8,228 nt of DNA from Betaproteobacteria bacterium UBA7395 (GTDB lineage Bacteria; Pseudomonadota; Gammaproteobacteria; Burkholderiales; Rhodocyclaceae): the NCBI GenBank assembly GCA_002470165.1, contig DKNF01000054.1, positions 336-8,563 of the forward strand. The letters run 5' to 3'. The notes under the pieces are model-generated. The model was not told where the DNA came from and did no database searches. It saw only the letters and a program-made list of their open reading frames with translations. The position numbers were made by a program, and so were the translations under genes. Positions 1 through 7,392 of the stretch are shown here, piece after piece (the first letter of the stretch is position 1; each line of letters starts with the position of its first letter).

Positions 1-572
1 GCCTGCACCACGGCCTGCTGCCGCTGCTCGACGTGATCCTCGAACAGCCGCTCGGCGAGAAGTTCGTCATGCTGGCGCTGGCCAGCACCGACGAACGCGT
101 CCGTCGCGGCAAGGGCACCTCGCCCGGCTTCCTGTTCGCGACCCTGCTCTGGCACGAAGTGCTGGCGCACTGGGACAAGATGAAGGCCAAGGGCGAAGCC
201 AAGATCCCGGCGCTGTTCCAGGCCATGGACACGGTCCTCGACGTGCAGGGCGAAAAACTCGCCATCACCCGCCGCATTGCCGGCGACATCAAGGACATCT
301 GGGCGCTGCAACCGCGTTTCGAACAGCGCGCCGGCAAGCGCCCCTACGCGCTGCTCGAACAACCGCGCTTCCGCGCCGGTTACGACTTCCTGCTGCTGCG
401 CGCGCAGGCCGGCGAAATCGACATGGAACTGGTCGAATGGTGGACGCGCTTCCAGAACGCCGAAGGCGACAAGCGCGCCGAAATGCTGCTGCCGGAAGCC
501 GCCGGCGACAAGAAGAAGCGCCGGCGCCGGAAAAAACCGGCCAACGCCACGCCCCAAGCCAGCGACGCATGA
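1..572 (+). CDS. pcnB: Poly(A) polymerase I (C-terminal part, 5' end outside window)
   Basis: The reading frame is open from the first bases of the window (codons from position 3), and 189 codons are visible before the TGA. The N-terminal nucleotidyltransferase domain lies upstream and is not seen. The visible part matches the C-terminal RNA-binding region of bacterial poly(A) polymerase I: a helical segment followed by RPYALLEQPRFRAGYDFLLL and the ELVEWWTRFQ block, then a very basic tail (KKKRRRRKK) typical of the PcnB C-terminus. The enzyme adds 3' poly(A) tails to RNA, which promotes decay by 3' exonucleases. The nearby GTG at position 33 is internal, because conserved-looking sequence (LHHGLLPLLD) continues upstream in frame. 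Its stop overlaps the folK start, the same pcnB-folK pairing as in E. coli. The assignment rests on the C-terminal pattern and the neighbour; a CCA-adding enzyme would lack this tail. Confidence 0.9.
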   Translation, partial: LHHGLLPLLDVILEQPLGEKFVMLALASTDERVRRGKGTSPGFLFATLLWHEVLAHWDKMKAKGEAKIPALFQAMDTVLDVQGEKLAITRRIAGDIKDIWALQPRFEQRAGKRPYALLEQPRFRAGYDFLLLRAQAGEIDMELVEWWTRFQNAEGDKRAEMLLPEAAGDKKKRRRRKKPANATPQASDA

Positions 573-1045
573 GTCTCGCCCACATTGCCCTGGGCGCCAA
601 TCTTGGCGACCCGGCGGCCACCGTCAACGCCGCTTTTGCCGCGCTCGACCAGTTGCCGGAAAGCCGTCTGCTGGCCAAATCGGCGCTTTACCGCACGGCG
701 CCGGTCGGCATCGCCGACCAGCCGGAATTCGTCAATGCCGCCGCCCTGATCGACACCACGCTGGCGCCGGAAGCCCTGCTTGACGCGCTGCTCGGCATCG
801 AACAAGCCTTCGGGCGCGTCCGTGCCGAACGCAACGGCCCGCGCACGCTCGACCTCGACCTCCTGCTCTACGACGACCTGATGCTGGCGACGCCGCGCCT
901 GACGCTGCCGCACCCGCGCCTGCACCTGCGTGCCTTCGTCCTGCAGCCGCTGGCCGACCTGGCGCCGGACCTGGCCATCCCCGGTCGCGGCCGTCTGGCC
1001 GCCTGGCTGCCGGCGGTTGCCAACCAGGGTATCTGCCGCCTTTGA
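569..1045 (+). CDS. folK: 2-amino-4-hydroxy-6-hydroxymethyldihydropteridine pyrophosphokinase (HPPK)
   Basis: The 158-aa product transfers pyrophosphate from ATP to 6-hydroxymethyl-7,8-dihydropterin, the step before dihydropteroate synthase in folate synthesis, in the cytoplasm. Visible family marks are the N-terminal IALGANLGD (residues 6-14), the YRTAPVGIADQPEFVNAA pterin-binding segment (41-58), the signature RNGPRTLDLDLLLYD (88-102) and LPHPRLHLRAF (113-123). Asp95, Asp97, Arg92 and His115 fall at the same numbers as the Mg/ATP-binding residues of E. coli HPPK, and the length matches. The ATG at 569 was chosen because it begins the family's N-terminus and overlaps the pcnB stop as ATGA. 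No clear Shine-Dalgarno sequence precedes it, so translation is probably coupled to pcnB. The frame stays open further upstream, but that stretch is out-of-frame pcnB sequence with no homologous character. Confidence 0.96.
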   Translation: MSLAHIALGANLGDPAATVNAAFAALDQLPESRLLAKSALYRTAPVGIADQPEFVNAAALIDTTLAPEALLDALLGIEQAFGRVRAERNGPRTLDLDLLLYDDLMLATPRLTLPHPRLHLRAFVLQPLADLAPDLAIPGRGRLAAWLPAVANQGICRL

Positions 1046-1053
1046 TTTAACCC

Positions 1054-1081
1054 TTGCCACTTCGGCGCCGCTGTGTATCCT
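1054..1081 (+). promoter_or_regulatory. Predicted sigma70 promoter for panBC
   Basis: A -35 box TTGCCA (1054-1059, 5 of 6 consensus) is separated by 16 bp from a -10 box TATCCT (1076-1081, 4 of 6). The site starts 8 bp after the folK stop. The predicted start near 1088 leaves a leader of about 24 nt before the panB ATG at 1112. The promoter is predicted by inspection only; panB could also receive read-through from pcnB-folK, because no terminator is visible between folK and panB. Confidence 0.55.
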
Positions 1082-1111
1082 TGGCGCCGTCAACAACGCC
1101 ACGGGACGCCC

Positions 1112-2759
<1,648 letters not shown>

Positions 2760-2788
2760 CGCGGGCTGGCAGGGCAGAAAAAAGATCG

Positions 2789-2816
2789 TTGACACGCACC
2801 CCATTGCCGTTAAAAT
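2789..2816 (+). promoter_or_regulatory. Near-consensus sigma70 promoter for panD
   Basis: A perfect -35 box TTGACA (2789-2794), a 16-bp spacer and a -10 box TAAAAT (2811-2816, 5 of 6) lie in the 90-bp gap between panC and panD. The predicted start near 2823 leaves about 27 nt of leader before the panD ATG at 2850. This is the best-matching housekeeping promoter in the window, so panD can be expressed independently of panBC. Confidence 0.78.
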
Positions 2817-2835
2817 GCGCTTCCCCCAACTTTCT

Positions 2836-2852
2836 GGATGAGTGAAACCATG
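2836..2852 (+). promoter_or_regulatory. Ribosome binding site that decides the panD start
   Basis: Two in-frame ATGs are available, at 2838 and 2850. The second has GGATGAG about 8 nt upstream, whereas the first follows a pyrimidine-rich stretch (caactttct) with no Shine-Dalgarno sequence. Only the second places the self-cleavage Ser at residue 25, as in E. coli PanD. Confidence 0.7.
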
Positions 2853-3233
2853 CAGAGAACCATGTTGAAATCCAAGCTGCATCGCGTGACGGCAACCCAT
2901 GCCGACCTGCACTACGAAGGCTCCTGCGCGATCGATGAGGATTTGCTGGAAGCCGCCAATATCAAGGAATACGAGCAGATCGACATCTGGAACGTCAACA
3001 ACGGCGAGCGTTTCACCACCTACGCGATTCGTGCCGAACGCGGTTCAGGCGTGATCTCGGTCAATGGCTCGGCTGCCCGCCGCGCCGCACCGGGTGACAT
3101 CCTGATCATTGCCACCTTCGCCGCCTATACCGAGGTTGAACTGGCCCGTCACGAGCCGGACCTGATCTACGTCGATTCGCAAAACCGCATCGTCCGTCGC
3201 GGCCACAAGATTCCGGTTCAGGCCGCCGCCTGA
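2850..3233 (+). CDS. panD: Aspartate 1-decarboxylase proenzyme
   Basis: The 127-aa proenzyme decarboxylates L-aspartate to beta-alanine, the second substrate of PanC. It is a pyruvoyl enzyme: the chain cleaves itself at Gly24-Ser25, and Ser25 of the alpha chain becomes the pyruvoyl group. The cleavage motif [13 protein letters not shown] is present with Gly24-Ser25 numbered exactly as in E. coli, together with Lys9, His11, Trp47, Arg54, Thr57 and Tyr58 of the substrate and processing site ([17 protein letters not shown]). [23 protein letters not shown] (about 72-94) is the usual barrel core. The gene has its own promoter and ends at a strong terminator, so it forms a separate transcription unit at the end of the pan cluster. 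Enterobacteria need PanM (PanZ) for maturation; no such gene is present here. Confidence 0.97.
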   Translation: MQRTMLKSKLHRVTATHADLHYEGSCAIDEDLLEAANIKEYEQIDIWNVNNGERFTTYAIRAERGSGVISVNGSAARRAAPGDILIIATFAAYTEVELARHEPDLIYVDSQNRIVRRGHKIPVQAAA

Positions 3234-3259
3234 GCTGACGGCCTGCACCGTTGTCGACG

Positions 3260-3290
3260 AAGCCCGCCGCTTGGCGGGCTTTTCTTTTTC
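3260..3290 (+). terminator. Intrinsic terminator downstream of panD
   Basis: A 9-bp perfect stem (AAGCCCGCC at 3260-3268 with GGCGGGCTT at 3273-3281) with loop GCTT is followed by a T-rich tail (TTTCTTTTTC, 3281-3290). It starts 27 nt after the panD stop. The hairpin's 3' arm also carries the -35 region of the next gene's predicted promoter. Confidence 0.92.
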
Positions 3291-3298
3291 TGTACAAT
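3271..3298 (+). promoter_or_regulatory. Predicted sigma70 promoter overlapping the panD terminator
   Basis: The -10 box TACAAT (3293-3298, 5 of 6) lies 16 bp after a weaker -35 box TTGGCG (3271-3276, 4 of 6), which falls in the loop and 3' arm of the terminator stem. The predicted start near 3305 gives about 32 nt of leader to the ATG at 3337. The -10 is convincing; the -35 match is moderate. Confidence 0.55.
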
Positions 3299-3336
3299 CC
3301 GTTGCACTATTTTTAAAAAAGCCAACGGAGACAAAC

Positions 3337-3852
3337 ATGGGCGTGGTATTCGCCAAGACACAGAAAGGGCACGAAGAGCTCACCGCCAAGTCGGGTGGGC
3401 TGACCCCGCGTCAGCGACGGGTGCTGATCATGGTCGACGGCAAGCGCACCGTCGATGAATTGCGGGAAATGCTGCAGACCGACGATCTCCAGCACACGCT
3501 GGGCCTGCTAGAGGAATCCGGTTTCATCGAAATCGGCGGGCTCAAGGATGCCGCTACCGGCGCCACCCAGCCGGCACCGGCCGAACCGCTGCCGTCGATC
3601 ACCGCCTTCAGGCCGGCACCGCAACCGCCCAATCCGAAGGAAATGGAACTGGCGCGCAATTTCATCCAGAACACGCTGAAAACCTTCTGCGGTCCGTTCG
3701 CCCATCTGCACATCGTCGAAGCCGCCTTCGCCGCACAGACTCACGAGGAACTGCGGCTGCAGTTCGATCCCTGGTTTCATGCCGTCGTGCAGACCCGCGA
3801 GGGTCGCAGGCGGGCCGAGGAACTCAGGACGATGTTGCTGAAAGTGATCTAG
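3337..3852 (+). CDS. Uncharacterised protein with winged-helix-like N-terminal domain
   Basis: I do not recognise a named family for this 171-aa protein. Residues 10-67 (TPRQRRVLIMVDGKRTVDELREML, then a helix and SGFIEIGG) read as a compact helical domain ending in a short beta wing. That pattern of 'rule on/off, DG, helix, G-beta' is seen in winged-helix domains and in N-terminal modules of small signalling proteins. Residues 71-100 form an Ala/Pro-rich linker. Residues 101-171 form a second helical domain with a conserved-looking core (NFIQNTLKTFCGPFAHLHIVEAA, then EELRLQFDPWFHAVVQTREGRRRAEELR). There is no signal peptide or membrane segment. The ATG at 3337 was chosen because GGAG sits 6 nt upstream; the frame extends upstream into the terminator with no start context. 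It is monocistronic, flanked by the panD terminator and a convergent gene. A DNA-binding or adaptor role is possible but not shown. Confidence 0.8.
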   Translation: MGVVFAKTQKGHEELTAKSGGLTPRQRRVLIMVDGKRTVDELREMLQTDDLQHTLGLLEESGFIEIGGLKDAATGATQPAPAEPLPSITAFRPAPQPPNPKEMELARNFIQNTLKTFCGPFAHLHIVEAAFAAQTHEELRLQFDPWFHAVVQTREGRRRAEELRTMLLKVI

Positions 3853-5111
3853 CCCGCCGACTCGTCGGACTTCTTGCCGGCGTCCGACTTTTTCGGCTTG
3901 CGGCTACGCGCTGCTTTCCTGGCCGGTTTCTTCTCTTCCGCCACCGCTGTTTCGGGAGGCATCGCCGGCGGCACTTCCGTCGTCTCGACGACCGCCTCGG
4001 CCGCCTTGCGCGGGCGTCGACCGCCGCGCTTGGGTTTGTCCGTGGTTTCGACGATCACCGCAGGCTCCGGCAGGGGCGATTCAGGCGAAACAACCTCGGC
4101 AACTTGCGAGACGGCGTCAACGGAAACCTGTGTCGGCTCTTCCGGCCGGGTCTCCTTGCGCGTACGCCGACCGCCGCGACGGCGAGCACCGGATTTCTCC
4201 TCGACCGCTGCCGGCGCTATTTCCGCTTCGCCGGCAACCGGCACATCCGGAGTTTCCGGCAGCGCTTCGGAACCGGCCTCCGCAGCGACCAGTTCGCTGT
4301 CCTGGGCTCGCGCACGCGTCACGTAGGTGCCCGACTTGTCGTCGCGCCCGACCATCAGCAGCCCGCGCCCGGCCGCCTCTTCGAGCAGGTTGCCGAAGGT
4401 CCGGAAACCGTAATAGCTCTCGCTGAAACCGGGATTGCGCCGCTTGACCACTTCCTTGAGCACCGAGGCCCAGATGCGCTCGGCCTCGCCGCGATCGGCC
4501 ATGAGATCGGAAAACGTGGCGCAGACCAGATCGACCGCCTTGGCCTTGCGCTCTTCCATCTTCTCGCGCCGCTTGGCTTCCTCTTCCGGCGAACGCTTCT
4601 CACGCTCGCGCCGTTGCCCGCCACGCTGGGCCTCGCGGTCGCGGACCAGATCGTCGTAATAGATGAATTCGTCGCAATTGGTGACCAGCAGGTCCGAGCA
4701 GGATTGCTTGACGCCGACGCCGATGACCTTCTTGGCGTTCTCGCGCAGTTTGGAGACCAGCGGCGAGAAGTCGGAATCGCCGGAAATGATCACGAAGGTA
4801 TCGACGTGCGACTTGGTGTAACACAGGTCGAGGGCATCGACGACCATGCGGATGTCGGCCGAATTCTTGCCCGACTGGCGCACATGCGGAATTTCGATCA
4901 GTTCGAAATTGGCCTCGTGCATCGCCGCCTTGAAGCTCTTGTAACGCTCCCAGTCGCAGTAGGCCTTCTTGACCACGATGCTGCCCTTGGCGAGCAGACG
5001 CTCCAGCACGGGGCGGATGTCGAATTTTTCGTATTGCGCATCGCGTACGCCGAGTGCGATGTTCTCGAAGTCGCAGAAAAGCGCCATGCTGGCGGTGTCG
5101 TTGGCGGCCAT
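3849..5111 (-). CDS. NYN-domain (PIN-like) putative ribonuclease with OST-HTH/LOTUS domain
   Basis: The 420-aa protein opens with a NYN/LabA-type PIN-like domain (about 8-155): ALFCDFENIALG with Asp14 and Asn17, NSADIRMVVDALDL with Asp86 and Asp92, and IISGDSDFSPLVSKLRENAKKVIGVG with Asp112 and Asp114. These acidic residues would form the metal-binding nuclease site of the fold. A charged helix, probably coiled coil (157-192), links to an OST-HTH/LOTUS-like module (about 193-266: WASVLKEVVKRRNPGFSESYYGFRTFGNLLEEA ... GTYVTR), a fold that binds RNA in other proteins. The tail (267-420) is low-complexity Ala/Glu/Pro/Lys with two RRGGRRTRK-like blocks and a final Lys/Arg cluster, likely disordered and RNA-binding. 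Domain architecture points to RNA cleavage or RNA handling; the substrate is unknown. It lies 46 bp downstream of the DUF779 gene on the same strand. The start has only a weak GGAT ribosome binding site; Met9 is an alternative. Confidence 0.85.
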   Translation of the reverse strand: MAANDTASMALFCDFENIALGVRDAQYEKFDIRPVLERLLAKGSIVVKKAYCDWERYKSFKAAMHEANFELIEIPHVRQSGKNSADIRMVVDALDLCYTKSHVDTFVIISGDSDFSPLVSKLRENAKKVIGVGVKQSCSDLLVTNCDEFIYYDDLVRDREAQRGGQRREREKRSPEEEAKRREKMEERKAKAVDLVCATFSDLMADRGEAERIWASVLKEVVKRRNPGFSESYYGFRTFGNLLEEAAGRGLLMVGRDDKSGTYVTRARAQDSELVAAEAGSEALPETPDVPVAGEAEIAPAAVEEKSGARRRGGRRTRKETRPEEPTQVSVDAVSQVAEVVSPESPLPEPAVIVETTDKPKRGGRRPRKAAEAVVETTEVPPAMPPETAVAEEKKPARKAARSRKPKKSDAGKKSDESAG

Positions 5112-5139
5112 GAAGTCGATCCGTTTTGGTGAAGCCCGC

Positions 5140-5145
5140 AGTATA
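5140..5145 (-). promoter_or_regulatory. Possible -10 box for the NYN-domain gene
   Basis: On the - strand TATACT (5 of 6 consensus) lies 28 nt upstream of the NYN gene start, within the 46-bp gap after the DUF779 gene. No good -35 box is found at the proper distance, inside the end of the DUF779 gene. It may be a weak promoter, or the gene may depend on read-through from the dehydrogenase operon. Confidence 0.3.
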
Positions 5146-5157
5146 CCGCCAGCACGC

Positions 5158-5520
5158 TCAGGCGCTCGGCAAATCCGCCGTTTCCTCGTCGGTGAACAAC
5201 CGGGAACGGGTGATGAAACATTGCCCGCTACCGCATTCGAGCGAGAAGGTTCCGCCCTGTCCCGACACGGCGTCGATGATCAGTTGAGTGTGCTGCCAGT
5301 ACTCGTACTGGGCAGCGCTGATGTAGAACGGCACGCCGCCGATCTCGCCGAGCCGGATGTCCTGGGCCCCCAAGGTCAGTTCGCCGTCGAGGTAGCAATT
5401 CGGGCTGCTGTTGTCGCAACAACCGCCGGACTGATAGAAGAACATCGCCGTTCCGTGCGTGTGCTGCAAATGCTCGATCAGGGCCAGGGCGGCGGGTGTG
5501 GCAATAACGCGTTCGACCAT
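5158..5520 (-). CDS. DUF779 family protein (aldehyde dehydrogenase-associated)
   Basis: The 120-aa product matches the DUF779 family by its pattern: an N-terminal helix, then AMFFYQSGGCCDNSSPNCY (25-43), GEIGGVPFYISAAQYEYWQHTQLIIDAV (58-85) and FSLECGSGQCFITRSRLF (92-109). Five cysteines occur (34, 35, 42, 96, 101), grouped as GGCC-x6-C and C-x4-C, which could bind a metal or act as a redox site. The family is of unknown function and commonly sits next to acetaldehyde-type aldehyde dehydrogenases, as here, so it may help that enzyme mature or stay active; this is inference from context. The start at 5520 has an excellent ribosome binding site, GGAGGA ending 5 nt before the ATG. Upstream in-frame sequence overlaps the terminator and the dehydrogenase gene. 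Expression is likely limited by the terminator just upstream. Confidence 0.88.
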   Translation of the reverse strand: MVERVIATPAALALIEHLQHTHGTAMFFYQSGGCCDNSSPNCYLDGELTLGAQDIRLGEIGGVPFYISAAQYEYWQHTQLIIDAVSGQGGTFSLECGSGQCFITRSRLFTDEETADLPSA

Positions 5521-5530
5521 GTCATCCTCC

Positions 5531-5559
5531 AAAAAAATACGGGGGCCATCGGCCCCCGT
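5531..5559 (-). terminator. Intrinsic terminator between the aldehyde dehydrogenase and DUF779 genes
   Basis: Reading the - strand, a perfect 9-bp stem (ACGGGGGCC at 5559-5551 with GGCCCCCGT at 5547-5539, 3-nt loop) is followed by ATTTTTTT (5538-5531). The T-tract touches the GGAGGA ribosome binding site (5530-5525) of the DUF779 gene. A terminator here should end most dehydrogenase transcripts and let a fraction read on into DUF779. No separate promoter for DUF779 is visible in the 80-bp gap, which supports attenuated read-through. Confidence 0.85.
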
Positions 5560-5600
5560 CAAAGCCCACAAGGGCACGCAGAGTCGGAGGAGAAATCCGC

Positions 5601-7121
<1,521 letters not shown>

Positions 7122-7178
7122 CTTGTCTCCTGTCTTTTACGAATGAGTGAATCAGTTGCCTGATGGCCAGCAACCCAT

Positions 7179-7194
7179 ATCAAGGGCCGTGCCA
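7179..7194 (-). promoter_or_regulatory. Predicted sigma54 (-24/-12) promoter of the aldehyde dehydrogenase operon
   Basis: On the - strand, TGGCACG (7194-7188), a 4-bp spacer and TTGAT (7183-7179) match the sigma54 consensus TGGCACG-N4-TTGCW at all but one position (A for the C of the -12 GC). The predicted start is near 7170, giving about 49 nt of leader before the ATG at 7121. It fits with an AcoR-type activator encoded divergently. Confidence 0.8.
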
Positions 7195-7222
7195 GACCAA
7201 CACATCCTTGATTCAAAAAGAA

Positions 7223-7232
7223 TTTCCGGAAA
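7223..7232. repeat. 10-bp perfect palindrome in the promoter region
   Basis: TTTCCGGAAA is a perfect palindrome 28 bp upstream of the -24 element of the dehydrogenase promoter, next to an unusually AT-rich stretch (7207-7226, including TTGATTCAA at 7208-7216). It could be an operator half or part of a bend; no factor can be named. Confidence 0.35.
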
Positions 7233-7277
7233 CCGACCGCCAGTCAGGCGACGGCTGGAACGTCGCACAAGGAAACA

Positions 7278-7298
7278 ACTGTCACATTCTGGAACAGT
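7278..7298. promoter_or_regulatory. Candidate upstream activator site (inverted repeat) for the AcoR-like regulator
   Basis: A 21-bp imperfect inverted repeat has outer arms ACTGT and ACAGT and an inner CA/TG pair, so 7 of 10 arm positions pair. Its centre lies about 118 bp upstream of the predicted dehydrogenase start, a normal enhancer distance for sigma54 activators. The motif CTGGAAC inside it (7289-7295) recurs at 7255-7261, 34 bp away, roughly three helical turns, suggesting two related sites on one face of the DNA. The binding protein is inferred from position only. Confidence 0.45.
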
Positions 7299-7322
7299 GT
7301 CCGGCAATTCGTTCGCCAGGGC

Positions 7323-7350
7323 TTGCATGCCCGGCCCGGCCCCCTATACT
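7323..7350 (+). promoter_or_regulatory. Predicted sigma70 promoter for the AcoR-like regulator
   Basis: TTGCAT (7323-7328, 4 of 6) and TATACT (7345-7350, 5 of 6) are separated by 16 bp. The predicted start near 7357 leaves about 36 nt before the ATG at 7393. The candidate activator site lies just upstream of this promoter (25 bp), so the regulator could also influence its own transcription. Confidence 0.55.
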
Positions 7351-7392
7351 CCCGATAAAGTCCGGCGACGAACGGGCGAGGAGACAAACACG

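Noticed and set aside
437..568. N-terminal extension of folK by 44 codons
   Set aside because: The extension lies within pcnB in another frame, is Arg-rich and unconserved; the HPPK N-terminus begins at 569 and its numbering then matches E. coli.
2838..2849. Alternative panD start four codons upstream
   Set aside because: It has no Shine-Dalgarno sequence and shifts the cleavage Ser away from position 25; the ATG at 2850 fits better.
4104..5132. 342-codon open frame on the + strand opposite the NYN-domain gene
   Set aside because: The opposite strand has clear NYN motifs; this frame shows no domain and no ribosome binding site.
5564..5575. Second small hairpin (GCCC, 4-nt loop, GGGC) beside the dehydrogenase terminator
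   Set aside because: A 4-bp stem with a 3-T run is weak; the adjacent 9-bp stem with seven Ts explains termination.
7155..7174. Inverted repeat GTTGC ... GCAAC near the predicted dehydrogenase transcription start
   Set aside because: The stem is only 5 bp with a 10-nt loop and would be split by the predicted start; too weak to call an operator or leader structure.
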